Assembly (NCBI GenBank): GCA_965242495.1
Contig: OZ251446.1
Coordinates: 1,364,001-1,428,000, forward strand
Source of the DNA: CBDESN01 sp965242495
Lineage (GTDB): Bacteria; Pseudomonadota; Alphaproteobacteria; MPNO01
Direction of reading: 5' to 3'
DNA: 64,000 nucleotides
Shown one piece after another: positions 33,795 to 42,387 of this stretch. The stretch's first letter is position 1; every line of letters begins with the position of its first letter. A program made the translations under genes and the position numbers. A model generated the notes under the pieces. That model did not search any database. It worked only from the letters and a program-made list of their open reading frames with translations, and had not been told where the DNA came from.

Positions 33795-34493
33795 ATGTCG
33801 AACAGTCCGGCCAACGCGCCCGCCCTGGTTCGTCTCGAGGACGTCCGTCTCAGCCTCGCCGGAGCCGCCGGCCCGGTCAATGTCCTGCGCGGCGTCACCC
33901 TGTCGATCGAACGGGGCGAGACGATCGGCGTGGTCGGCCCGTCGGGCTCGGGCAAGACCAGCCTGATGATGATCGTCGCCGGGTTGGAGCGCCAGACCTC
34001 GGGCCGGGTGGTCGTCGCCGGGGCCGCGCTCGACGAATTGGACGAGGATGCGCTCGCGCGCTTCCGGCGAACGAGCGTCGGCATCGTGTTCCAGGGTTTC
34101 CATCTGGTGCCGACGATGACGGCCCTGGAGAACGTCGCCGTGCCGCCGGAGCTGGCGGGCGCCGCCGACGCCTTCGACCGGGCGCGCGAGGCGCTGGCCG
34201 CGGTCGGGCTCCATGACCGCCTCGGCCACTATCCCGGCCAATTGTCCGGCGGCGAACAGCAACGGGTCGCCATCGCCCGCGCATTCGTCGTCGAACCCGA
34301 CCTGCTGCTCGCCGACGAGCCGACCGGCAATCTCGACGGCGCCACCGGAGAGGCGGTGATCGAGCTGTTGTTCGATCTCCGGGCGCGGCGCGGGACGACC
34401 CTGGTCCTGATTACGCACAACCCGGCGCTGGCGGCGCGCTGCGCGCGGACGGTGGCGCTGGTCGACGGCCGCATCGCCGCGGCGGGCCCGTGA
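33795..34493 (+). CDS. ABC transporter ATP-binding protein, YbbA/LolD-like
   Basis: A 232-residue ATPase with all ABC signatures: Walker A GPSGSGKTS, Q-loop VFQGFHLVP, signature LSGGEQQR, Walker B LLLADEPTG and switch His in LITHN. The MacB/LolD/YbbA group is indicated by the length and the large FtsX-type permease downstream. ATG 33795 has AAGGG six bases before it; in-frame ATGs at 33789 and 33777 are alternatives. It overlaps the permease start by four bases. The pair is divergent from the TesA-like gene, as in E. coli. Confidence 0.93.
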   Translation: MSNSPANAPALVRLEDVRLSLAGAAGPVNVLRGVTLSIERGETIGVVGPSGSGKTSLMMIVAGLERQTSGRVVVAGAALDELDEDALARFRRTSVGIVFQGFHLVPTMTALENVAVPPELAGAADAFDRAREALAAVGLHDRLGHYPGQLSGGEQQRVAIARAFVVEPDLLLADEPTGNLDGATGEAVIELLFDLRARRGTTLVLITHNPALAARCARTVALVDGRIAAAGP

Positions 34494-37015
34494 GCGGTTA
34501 CGGCGCCGCGCTCCGCATCGTCCGGCGCGAACTGCGCGGCGGACTCGCCGGTTTCCGGGTCTTTCTCGCCTGCCTCGCGCTCGGCGTCGCCGCCATCGCT
34601 GCGGTCGGCTCGACCGCGGCGGCGATCCTGGCCGGGCTCGCGGCCGACGCCCGCGAAATCCTGGGCGGCGACGCGGCGGTGAGCCGGCTGCATCGCGACT
34701 TGGCGCCCGACGAACGCCGCTGGTTGGAGGATCGCGGCAGGCTGTCGCGGAGCGTCGAGATGCGGTCGATCGCGCGCGCCCGGGGGCGCGATCGCCGGTC
34801 GCTGATCGACTTCAAGGCGGTGGACGGCGCCTATCCCCTGTATGGCGCGGTGACGCTCGCCCCGGCGCGCCCGCTGGCGGCGGCCCTGGCCTGGGCGGAG
34901 GGCGCATGGGGCGCCGCGGTCGAGCGGGCCCTGCTCGACAAGCTCGGCGTCCGGCGCGGCGACCTCGTGCGGGTGGGAACCGCCGACTACCGCATCCGGG
35001 CGGTCATCGAACGCGAGCCCGACCGGGCGGGCGGCGGCGGGTTCAGCCTCGGCCCCCGGTTCCTGGTCTCCACCGCCAGCCTGCCCGCCAGCGGGTTGAT
35101 CCGGCCGGGCAGCTTGGCGCGCTACGTCTATCGCATACGGCTGCCCGCGGGCGCCGATCTCGCCGGCTGGCGGGGCGCGCTCGGCGCCGCCTTCCCCGAC
35201 TCCGGATGGCGGGTCCGGGATCGGCGCGCCGCGTCCCCCGCGATCGAGCGTTTCGTCGAACGCGCCGGCATGTTCCTGACCCTGGTCGGGCTGACCGCGC
35301 TGCTGATCGGCGGCCTCGGCATCCGCAACGCGGTCCGCGCCTTCCTCGCCGGCAAGACGGAGACGATCGCGACGCTCAAATGTCTGGGCGCGTCGTCGCG
35401 GCTGATCTTCCAGATTTATCTGACCCAAGTCGCGATCATGGCCGCGGGCGGCATCGCCGTCGGTCTGCTGATCGGCGCCGCGGTCCCGGCGCTCGCCGGC
35501 GGCGCGCTGGCGGCGGATCTGCCGGTCGATCCGCAACGCGGCCTCCACGCCGGCCCGTTGGCGCTCGCCGCGGCGTTCGGCGCGCTGACCGCCTTCGCCT
35601 TCTCGCTGCGGCCGCTCGCGGAAGCCTGCGCCACGCGGGCGGGGAGCCTGTTCCGCCATCCGCTGGCGGAGGCGCGACGCCGGCCGCGCGCCTGGGTCGT
35701 CGCCGCGGTCACGGTCGCGGGGGCGGCGCTGATCGCGCTCGGGGCGCTGTCGGCGGCGGATCGCGCAGTGGCGCTGTGGTTCTTCGCCGGCGCCGGCGCG
35801 GCGCTGGCCGCCTTCGGCGGCGCCGGGCGGGCGGTCCGCGCCCTGGCGCGGAGTCGGCGGCGCGCCCGGCCCGCCGCGCTCCGCCTCGCCCTCGCCAACC
35901 TGCACCGGCCGGGAGCGCCGACCGCGACGGTCGTGACCTCGCTCGGGCTCGGGCTCACCTTGTTCGTCGCCGTGGCGCTGGTCGAAGGCAATCTCCGACG
36001 CCAGATCGACCGGACGATTCCCGCCCGCGCTCCCGGATTCTTCTTCGTCGACATCCAGCCCGATCAGGTCGCCGGGTTCGAGCGCGCGGTGCGGGAGGCC
36101 GACGCCGCGGCCGAGATCCGGGGGACGCCGATGCTGCGCGGCCGCATCGTCCGCATCGCGGGCGTTCCGGTGGAGCGGGCGCGGATCGCGCCGGACGCGC
36201 AGTGGATGATCCGCGGATCGCGCGGCGTGACCTGGGCGGCGCGGCCGCCCGAGGGCGCGCGGCTGACCGCGGGCGAGTGGTGGCCGCGCGACTATGCCGG
36301 CCCGCCGCTGCTGTCGCTGTCCGCGGAGGCGGCGGCGGGCTTCGGCCTGAAGGTCGGCGACCGCATGACCGTCAACGTCCTGGGCCGGCCGATCGCCGCC
36401 AGGATCGCCAATCTCCGCGACGTCCGGTGGCGGTCGCTCGGCATCAACTTCGTCATGATCTTCTCGCCCGGAGCCCTCGACCGGGCGCCGCACACCCGGA
36501 TCGCGACGGTCCGCGCCGACCCCGCCGCCGAGCGCGCGATCGAGAGGACCGTCGCCGAGCGCTTCCCCAACGTCACGCCGATCCGCGTGCGGGAGGTGCT
36601 GCGGCGGGTCGGCGAGACGCTCGGCAAGCTGGCGACCGCGATCCGGTTCGGCGCCGCGGTCGCCATCGCCGCCGGCGTCCTGGTGCTCGCCGGGGCGATC
36701 GCCGCCGGCCACCGGCGGCGCGTCTACGACGCGGTGGTGCTCAAGGTGTTGGGGGCTACGCGGCGGGACGTCGCCGCGGTCTTCGCCATCGAATACGGGC
36801 TGCTGACGCTCGCCGCGGGCGCCGTCGCCGCCCTGGCCGGGACGCTCGCCGGATGGGCGGTGGTCACGGGCGCGATGGGAATGGATTGGGTCTTCCTGCC
36901 GGGCGTCGCCGCGGCCGCCCTGGCGGCGTCCGCCGCGCCGGCGCTGGCGCTGGGATTCGCCGGGACCTGGCGGGCGCTCGGCAGGAAGGCGGCGCCGCTG
37001 CTGCGCAACGACTGA
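34490..37015 (+). CDS. ABC transporter permease, FtsX family (YbbP-like)
   Basis: An 841-residue permease with ten apparent membrane helices. One N-terminal helix (about 20-42) is followed by a large periplasmic domain, then three helices with the FtsX core (LVGLTALLIGGLGIRNAVRAFLAG near residue 265), a middle set, a second periplasmic domain and a C-terminal FtsX repeat (from about 705). This two-FtsX architecture matches YbbP. The start is GTG overlapping the ATPase stop (GTGA). Together with the ATPase it probably moves a lipid or envelope component; the substrate is unknown. Confidence 0.92.
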   Translation: MSGYGAALRIVRRELRGGLAGFRVFLACLALGVAAIAAVGSTAAAILAGLAADAREILGGDAAVSRLHRDLAPDERRWLEDRGRLSRSVEMRSIARARGRDRRSLIDFKAVDGAYPLYGAVTLAPARPLAAALAWAEGAWGAAVERALLDKLGVRRGDLVRVGTADYRIRAVIEREPDRAGGGGFSLGPRFLVSTASLPASGLIRPGSLARYVYRIRLPAGADLAGWRGALGAAFPDSGWRVRDRRAASPAIERFVERAGMFLTLVGLTALLIGGLGIRNAVRAFLAGKTETIATLKCLGASSRLIFQIYLTQVAIMAAGGIAVGLLIGAAVPALAGGALAADLPVDPQRGLHAGPLALAAAFGALTAFAFSLRPLAEACATRAGSLFRHPLAEARRRPRAWVVAAVTVAGAALIALGALSAADRAVALWFFAGAGAALAAFGGAGRAVRALARSRRRARPAALRLALANLHRPGAPTATVVTSLGLGLTLFVAVALVEGNLRRQIDRTIPARAPGFFFVDIQPDQVAGFERAVREADAAAEIRGTPMLRGRIVRIAGVPVERARIAPDAQWMIRGSRGVTWAARPPEGARLTAGEWWPRDYAGPPLLSLSAEAAAGFGLKVGDRMTVNVLGRPIAARIANLRDVRWRSLGINFVMIFSPGALDRAPHTRIATVRADPAAERAIERTVAERFPNVTPIRVREVLRRVGETLGKLATAIRFGAAVAIAAGVLVLAGAIAAGHRRRVYDAVVLKVLGATRRDVAAVFAIEYGLLTLAAGAVAALAGTLAGWAVVTGAMGMDWVFLPGVAAAALAASAAPALALGFAGTWRALGRKAAPLLRND

Positions 37016-37045
37016 GCGCCGGGCGGACCCCGGACCGCGGCGCTA

Positions 37046-37074
37046 TTGATTTTTCCGCCGCGGCGGCGCATATT
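37046..37074 (+). promoter_or_regulatory. Predicted promoter of the Bax-inhibitor-1 gene
   Basis: TTGATT (37046-37051) and CATATT (37069-37074) are separated by 17 bases in an otherwise GC-only region, 38 bases before the start codon. Sequence-only prediction. Confidence 0.35.
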
Positions 37075-37111
37075 CCGTACCGGGATCCCATACGGCTTCG
37101 AGAGGAAGACA

Positions 37112-37831
37112 ATGGCTTTCGGAACGGACAGAATCGTCGTCTCCCACAACGCGCAAGCGCAGGCCGAGTTCGACGCCGGGCTCCGCGCGCACATGCTGCG
37201 CGTCTACAACTACATGGCCTCCGGGGTGGCGCTCACCGGCATCGTCGCCTATGTCGTCGCCAACACGCCGGCGGTGTTCAACCTGGTGTTCGGGACGGGG
37301 CTCTACTGGATCCTCCTGTTCGCGCCCATCGCCTTCTTCCTGTTCATGGGCTTCAAGATCGACAAGATCCGGGCGACCACGGCGCAGACCCTGTTCTGGA
37401 CGTTCTGCGCGGCGATGGGGCTGTCGATGTCGATCTTCTTCGTCGCCTTCACCGGCGCGTCGATCGCGCGGGCGTTCTTCATCACCGCCGGCATGTTCGC
37501 GGGCATGAGCCTCTACGGCTATACGACCAAGCGGGACCTGGCCGGGCTGGGCTCGTTCCTGATGATGGGGGTGGTCGGGGTGCTGATCGCCGCGGTCGTC
37601 AACATGTTCTGGCTCCAGGACGCCGGGCTTCAGTTCGCGATCTCGGTGATCGTGGTGCTGATTTTCACCGGGCTGACCGCTTACGACACGCAGCGGATCA
37701 AGCTCGAATACGCCGAGCATCACGACGGCGAGACCGCGACCAAGCTCGCCGTGATGGGCGCCTTGCGGCTCTATTGGAACTTCATCGTCATGTTCCAATA
37801 CATCCTGATGCTGTTCGGCAACCGGGAGTGA
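37112..37831 (+). CDS. Bax inhibitor-1/YccA family membrane protein
   Basis: A 239-residue protein with seven hydrophobic segments between residues 32 and 235 and the family's closing segment YDTQRIKLEY and LYWNFIVMFQYIL. Bacterial BI-1 (YetJ/YccA/YbhL) members are pH-sensitive calcium-leak channels or modulators of the FtsH protease. ATG 37112 follows AGAGGAAGAC. It is a single-gene unit with its own promoter and a strong terminator at 37862. Confidence 0.94.
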   Translation: MAFGTDRIVVSHNAQAQAEFDAGLRAHMLRVYNYMASGVALTGIVAYVVANTPAVFNLVFGTGLYWILLFAPIAFFLFMGFKIDKIRATTAQTLFWTFCAAMGLSMSIFFVAFTGASIARAFFITAGMFAGMSLYGYTTKRDLAGLGSFLMMGVVGVLIAAVVNMFWLQDAGLQFAISVIVVLIFTGLTAYDTQRIKLEYAEHHDGETATKLAVMGALRLYWNFIVMFQYILMLFGNRE

Positions 37832-37861
37832 CCGAACGGGCGCGGACGGGTCGAAACGGGA

Positions 37862-37891
37862 CGGGCGCCGAACGGCGCCCGTTTCGTTTCG
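37862..37891 (+). terminator. Rho-independent terminator after the Bax-inhibitor-1 gene
   Basis: CGGGCGCC (37862-37869), a GAAC loop and GGCGCCCG (37874-37881) form a perfect eight-pair hairpin followed by TTTCGTTTC. It lies two bases before the 3' end of the convergent tRNA gene. Confidence 0.8.
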
Positions 37892-37892
37892 G

Positions 37893-37967
37893 TGGAGCGG
37901 GTGATCGGATTCGAACCGACGACATCAACCTTGGCAAGGTTGCGCTCTACCCCTGAGCTACACCCGC
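37893..37967 (-). tRNA. tRNA-Gly(GCC)
   Basis: The minus strand folds into a full cloverleaf: acceptor GCGGGTG pairs with CACCCGC, the D arm is GCTCAGGGGTAGAGC, and the anticodon stem/loop carries TTGCCAA with anticodon GCC (37933-37935 on the plus strand as GGC). The T arm has GTTCGAATC. The discriminator is T and CCA is encoded (37895-37893). It reads away from the tat operon, whose first gene starts 130 bases to its right. Confidence 0.96.
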
Positions 37968-38096
37968 GGCCCGTCGCCAGTATATGCGCCCCGCCCCGCC
38001 TTTGGCAAGCATCGGACGATTGCGTTGCGGCGACGGCGGGTTTCTGCCATGATCGCCGGACGCATACGCCTTCGTGAAGCTCCGGGAGCGCCTCCA

Positions 38097-38342
38097 ATGG
38101 GGACCTTCAGCATTTGGCACTGGCTCATCGTGCTTGCCGTCGTCCTGGTCTTGTTCGCCCGGCCGGGCAAGCTTTCGGGTATCTTCGGCGACCTCGGCAA
38201 GGGCATCAAGATGTTCAAGAAGGGGCTCAGCGACGGCGGCGACGGCGACAAGGCCGGCGGCGAGCAGGCCCGGAACGTCGAAGCCGACGCGCGCCCCACG
38301 GTCGGCGACGGAACCAAGAAGGACGAAACCGCGCAGGGTTGA
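38097..38342 (+). CDS. tatA: Twin-arginine translocase subunit TatA
   Basis: An 81-residue protein with an N-terminal membrane helix (FSIWHWLIVLAVVLVLF), a Gly-containing hinge and an amphipathic helix IFGDLGKGIKMFKKGLSD, then a charged tail. It multimerises to form the Tat pore for folded proteins. ATG 38097 has GGGAG eight bases upstream. It leads the tatA-tatB-tatC-serS-surE-pcm-nlpD run, a conserved alphaproteobacterial gene order. The nearby molybdenum hydroxylases are not themselves Tat substrates by sequence. Confidence 0.95.
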   Translation: MGTFSIWHWLIVLAVVLVLFARPGKLSGIFGDLGKGIKMFKKGLSDGGDGDKAGGEQARNVEADARPTVGDGTKKDETAQG

Positions 38343-38381
38343 CCGGCGGCCCGAAGCCGCCGGCCCGGAAGCAGGGCCGCG

Positions 38382-38822
38382 ATGCTCGACATCGGCAGTT
38401 GGGAATTCCTCCTCATCGTCGTCATCGGGCTCCTGGTCATCGGGCCCCGGGATCTGCCGGGCGCGATCCGCACGATCAGCGGATGGGTGCGCCGGGCGAG
38501 GGAGCTGGCGCGCGAGTTCCAGGGCGGGCTCGAGGACATTGCGCGCGACACCGAGATGGACAAGGTGAAGCGCGAGTTCGAGAGCGAGTTCGAGAACGCG
38601 GTCGGCCCGGGCGGATTCGAGAACGCGGTCGACCCCGATGGCGAATTGAAGCAGAGCCTCGATCTGGAGGACGTCTGGCGGGACGGCGGCGACGCGCCGT
38701 CGATCGAGGATGCCGGCCGGGCGACCGGGAAGGCGGCGGCCGGGCCGGCGGCCGAGGCCGGCGCCGCACGGAGCGAGATCGAGGACGCCGGTGACGGGGC
38801 GGCGCGGGGCGCGAGCGCCTGA
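38382..38822 (+). CDS. tatB: Twin-arginine translocase subunit TatB
   Basis: A 146-residue protein. Residues 1-22 (MLDIGSWEFLLIVVIGLLVI) form the membrane helix followed by GPRDLPGAIRTI, the TatB hinge and amphipathic helix, then an acidic, low-complexity tail. TatB with TatC forms the signal-peptide receptor. It lies between tatA and tatC with two bases separating it from the GTG of tatC. Confidence 0.95.
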   Translation: MLDIGSWEFLLIVVIGLLVIGPRDLPGAIRTISGWVRRARELAREFQGGLEDIARDTEMDKVKREFESEFENAVGPGGFENAVDPDGELKQSLDLEDVWRDGGDAPSIEDAGRATGKAAAGPAAEAGAARSEIEDAGDGAARGASA

Positions 38823-38824
38823 GC

Positions 38825-39634
38825 GTGGCCGACGAGCGAGACCTCGACGACAAGAGAATGCCGCTGCTCGATCACTTGATCGAGCTGCGCACGCGCCTGC
38901 TCTACTGCATCGGGGGGTTCCTCCTCGCCTTCGTCGGGAGCTTCTTCGTCGCCGAGGAGATTTTCGCCTTCCTCGTCCGGCCGCTGGCCGCGGCGTTGAG
39001 CGAGCAGGAAGGCGCGCGGATGATCTACACCGCGCTGCACGAGGCGTTCTTCACCTACGTCAAGGTCGCCTTCTTCGCCGCCGCCTTCGTGACCTTTCCG
39101 CTGATCGCGGCGCAGCTCTGGCTGTTCGCGGCGCCCGGTCTGTACCGGAACGAGAAGCGCGCCTTCCTGCCGTTTCTCGCCGCGACGCCGATCCTGTTCC
39201 TGCTCGGCGCCTCGCTGGTCTATTTCATCATCATCCCTCTGGCGTGGGAGTTCCTGCTCGAATTCCAGAAGCCGGCCGAGACGACGGACGAGCTGCCGAT
39301 CCAGGTCGAGCCCAAGGTGGATCAATATCTGTCGCTGGTGATGCGGCTGGTGTTCGCGTTCGGCGTCGCTTTCGAACTGCCGGTCCTGCTGCTGTTGCTG
39401 GCCCGCGCCGGGCTGGTCACCGCCGACGGGATGGCGAGCAAACGCCGCTACGCCATCGTCGGCGTGTTCGTCTTCGCCGCGGTGCTCACGCCGCCCGACG
39501 TCATCAGCCAGATCGGGCTCGCCTTGCCGATCATCCTGTTGTATGAGGCGTCGATCTTCGGTGCGCGGATCATCGAGCGGAAGCGCGCCGAGCGCGACGC
39601 GGAGGAGGACGCGGCGGAGGATGCCCCCGCCTAG
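38825..39634 (+). CDS. tatC: Twin-arginine translocase subunit TatC
   Basis: A 269-residue protein with six membrane helices. The N-terminal MPLLDHLIELRTRLLYCI segment is the TatC signature, and the loop FFTYVKVAFFAAAF, the FELPVLLLLLARAGLV helix and a C-terminal TPPDVISQIGLALPIILLYE follow the family. The start is GTG 38825. The C-terminus is acidic and Ala-rich. It completes the Tat translocase. Confidence 0.97.
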   Translation: MADERDLDDKRMPLLDHLIELRTRLLYCIGGFLLAFVGSFFVAEEIFAFLVRPLAAALSEQEGARMIYTALHEAFFTYVKVAFFAAAFVTFPLIAAQLWLFAAPGLYRNEKRAFLPFLAATPILFLLGASLVYFIIIPLAWEFLLEFQKPAETTDELPIQVEPKVDQYLSLVMRLVFAFGVAFELPVLLLLLARAGLVTADGMASKRRYAIVGVFVFAAVLTPPDVISQIGLALPIILLYEASIFGARIIERKRAERDAEEDAAEDAPA

Positions 39635-39649
39635 CGCCCGGAACGATCG

Positions 39650-40927
39650 ATGCTTGATCTGCGCTGGATCAGGGACAACCCGGAGGCGCTCGACGCCGCC
39701 TTGGCGAGCCGCGGGATCGCGCCCCTGGCAAGCCGCATCGTCGAGCTGGACGCCGGCCATCGCGCGGCGCAGACCGAGTTGCAGCGCGTGCAGAGCCGGC
39801 GCAACGAAGCCTCGAAGGAGATCGGCGCCGCCAGGAAGGCGGGCGCCGACGCCGAGGCGCTGATCGCCGAGGTGACGGCGCTCAAGGAGCGGACGCCGCT
39901 GCTGGAGGACCGCGTGCGGACGGGCGGCGGCGAGGTCGACGCGCTGCTTGAGGCCGTCCCCAACCCGCCGGCGGCGGGGGTTCCGACGGGCGCCGACGAG
40001 ACTGCGAATCTGGAGCTGCGCCGGGTCGGCGCGCCGCCGCGGTTCGACTTCCCGCGGCGCGATCACGTCGAGCTCGGAGAACGCCTCGGCATGATGGATT
40101 TCGCCCGGGCGGCCAAGCTGTCGGGCGCCCGCTTCGTCCTGCTGACCGGCGTCCTGGCGCGGCTGGAGCGCGCGTTGGCCGCCTTCATGCTCGACCTGCA
40201 CACGCGGACGTTCGGCTATGTCGAAGCGAGCCCGCCGCTGCTGGTCCGCGACGCCGCCGTGTTCGGCGCCGGGCAGCTGCCCAAATTCGCCGACGACCTG
40301 TTCCGCACCACCACCGGGCATTGGCTGATCCCCACCGCCGAGGTGCCGCTCACCAACCTGGTCGCCGGCGAAACGCTGGCCGAGAGCGACCTGCCGCTTC
40401 GCTTCACCGCGCTTACCCCCTGTTTCCGCTCCGAAGCGGGCGCCGCCGGCAAGGACACCCGCGGCATGCTCCGGCAGCATCAATTCGCCAAGGTGGAGCT
40501 GGTGAGCGTCACCCGCCCCGCCGACTCCGAAGCCGAGCACGAGCGGATGACCGCAGCCGCCGAGGAAGTGCTCAAGCGGCTCGACCTGCCCTACCGCGTG
40601 GTGCTGCTCGCCACCGGCGACATGGGGTTCGCCGCGCGCAAAACGTTCGACGTCGAGGTCTGGCTGCCCGGTCAGGACGCCTATCGCGAAATCTCGAGCT
40701 GTTCCGACTGCGGCGACTTCCAGGCGCGGCGAATGCGCGCCCGCTACCGGCCGGACGGGCGGAAGAGCGCCGAATTCGTCCACACGCTCAACGGCTCCGG
40801 CCTCGCGGTCGGGCGCACCCTGATCGCTATCCTGGAGAACCATCAGCAAGCCGACGGCTCGGTCGCGATCCCCGCAGCGCTCCGGCCGTTTATGGACGGG
40901 CTCGACGCCATCCGGCCGGACCGCTGA
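39650..40927 (+). CDS. serS: Seryl-tRNA synthetase
   Basis: A 425-residue class II synthetase. The N-terminal coiled-coil arm (about residues 28-100) is followed by the catalytic core with TAEVPLTNL, motif 2 (CFRSEAGAAGKDTRGMLRQHQF) and motif 3 (NGSGLAVGRTLIAILEN). It charges tRNA-Ser and tRNA-Sec-type acceptors with serine. ATG 39650 lies 15 bases after tatC. Length is usual for bacteria. Confidence 0.97.
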   Translation: MLDLRWIRDNPEALDAALASRGIAPLASRIVELDAGHRAAQTELQRVQSRRNEASKEIGAARKAGADAEALIAEVTALKERTPLLEDRVRTGGGEVDALLEAVPNPPAAGVPTGADETANLELRRVGAPPRFDFPRRDHVELGERLGMMDFARAAKLSGARFVLLTGVLARLERALAAFMLDLHTRTFGYVEASPPLLVRDAAVFGAGQLPKFADDLFRTTTGHWLIPTAEVPLTNLVAGETLAESDLPLRFTALTPCFRSEAGAAGKDTRGMLRQHQFAKVELVSVTRPADSEAEHERMTAAAEEVLKRLDLPYRVVLLATGDMGFAARKTFDVEVWLPGQDAYREISSCSDCGDFQARRMRARYRPDGRKSAEFVHTLNGSGLAVGRTLIAILENHQQADGSVAIPAALRPFMDGLDAIRPDR

Positions 40928-40933
40928 ACCGGC

Positions 40934-41701
40934 ATGGACCTCGCCAAGGCGCGGCTGTTGGTCTGCAACGACGACGGCATCCATGCGCCCGGGTTGAAGG
41001 TGCTGGAGCGGGTGGCGCGCACGCTGTCGCCGGACGTCTGGGTGATCGCCCCGGAGACCGAGCAGAGCGCCGCCGGGCACTCGCTGACGCTTACGGTGCC
41101 GCTCCGGGTGCGCAAGGTCGCCGCCCGCCGGTTCGCGGTCAACGGCACGCCGACCGACTGCGTGCTGCTGGCGGTCAACCACATCCTCGCCGATCGCCGG
41201 CCCGATCTGGTGCTGTCGGGCGTCAATGCCGGCGGCAATCTCGGCGAGGACATCACCTATTCCGGCACCGTAGCCGCGGCGATGGAAGGAACGCTGCTGC
41301 GCATTCCGGCGATCGCGCTTAGCCAGGTGCGGCGCGACGGCGAAGCGGTGCGCTGGGCGCCGGCGGCGGAGCGCGCGGGCGACGTCGTCCGCCGGCTGGT
41401 CGCCGCCGGCTGGCCGCGCAACGTGGCGATCAACGTCAACTTCCCCGATGCGCCCGCGGCCGGCGTCCGGGACATCGCCGTCACCCGCCAGGGACGGCGC
41501 AAGATCGGCGAGGTGCTGAATCACGGCGTCGATCCGCGCGGCCACCCCTATGTCTGGATCGGGGCGGAACGCGACGAAGACCCATCCTTTCCCGGCTCCG
41601 ACCTCGAGGCGGTCAATGCGGGCCGCATCTCGGTGACTCCGCTGGGGGTCGATCTGACCCATGCGAGGAGCCTGGCCGCCCTGCGGAGGACGTTGGGATG
41701 A
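40934..41701 (+). CDS. surE: 5'/3'-nucleotidase SurE
   Basis: A 255-residue metal-dependent nucleotidase. The N-terminal VCNDDGIHAPGL has the metal-binding Asp pair, followed by GHSLTLTVPL and LSGVNAGGNLGEDITYSGTV, the SurE active-site loops. The C-terminal tetramerisation segment is present. It is the first gene of surE-pcm-nlpD, the order seen in many Proteobacteria, and its stop overlaps the pcm ATG (ATGA). Confidence 0.97.
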   Translation: MDLAKARLLVCNDDGIHAPGLKVLERVARTLSPDVWVIAPETEQSAAGHSLTLTVPLRVRKVAARRFAVNGTPTDCVLLAVNHILADRRPDLVLSGVNAGGNLGEDITYSGTVAAAMEGTLLRIPAIALSQVRRDGEAVRWAPAAERAGDVVRRLVAAGWPRNVAINVNFPDAPAAGVRDIAVTRQGRRKIGEVLNHGVDPRGHPYVWIGAERDEDPSFPGSDLEAVNAGRISVTPLGVDLTHARSLAALRRTLG

Positions 41702-42387
41702 GCGCCGATGCGCGGAAGATCCGGATGGTGATGGAGCTCCGGGGCCAGGGGATCACCGACGCCGACGTTCTGGGGGCGATCGAACGGGTGCCGCGCGAGG
41801 CGTTCGTGCCGACGGCCTTCCGCGACCAGGCCTACGACAACACGGCGCTCCCCATCGGCCGCGGGCAGACGATCAGCCAACCGGCGGTTGTCGGCTTCAT
41901 GACCCAATGCCTCGAGGTCGGCCGGCGCATGAAGGTGCTCGAGATCGGCGCCGGCTCGGGCTATCAGGCGGCGGTGCTGTCCTTCCTGTGCCGGCGGGTC
42001 TATACGATCGAGCGCTGCGGCGAGCTGCTGCGCGAAGCCGAGGCGCGGTTCCGCGCGCTGGGCCTGAACAACGTCACCGCCCGCTTCGGGGACGGATGCG
42101 CGGGCTGGCCCGAGATCCCCGCGTTCGAGCGCATCCTCGTCACCGCCGCTTCCGCCGCGCCGCCGCCGGCGCTGTTCGATCAACTGGCGCCCGGCGGCGT
42201 CATGATCGCGCCGATCGGCGACCGGCCGGACAACCAGCGGCTGTGCAGGTACCGGCGGGACGAGGACGGCGCCATCGCGCAGGAGGCGCTGTGGCCGGTG
42301 CGGTTCGTACCCCTGGTGCCGGGCGTGGAACGGGGCGCGCGGCCGACTGCGAAGGAGACGGCGAAGCCTCGCCGGATTGCGGGTTGA
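41698..42387 (+). CDS. pcm: Protein-L-isoaspartate O-methyltransferase
   Basis: A 229-residue SAM-dependent methyltransferase that repairs isoaspartyl residues. Visible features are the TFRDQAYDN-like substrate segment, PIGRGQTISQPAVVGFMTQ and the SAM loop LEIGAGSGYQAAVL. ATG overlaps the surE stop, and its own stop overlaps the TTG of nlpD, so three genes are coupled. Confidence 0.96.
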   Translation: MSADARKIRMVMELRGQGITDADVLGAIERVPREAFVPTAFRDQAYDNTALPIGRGQTISQPAVVGFMTQCLEVGRRMKVLEIGAGSGYQAAVLSFLCRRVYTIERCGELLREAEARFRALGLNNVTARFGDGCAGWPEIPAFERILVTAASAAPPPALFDQLAPGGVMIAPIGDRPDNQRLCRYRRDEDGAIAQEALWPVRFVPLVPGVERGARPTAKETAKPRRIAG

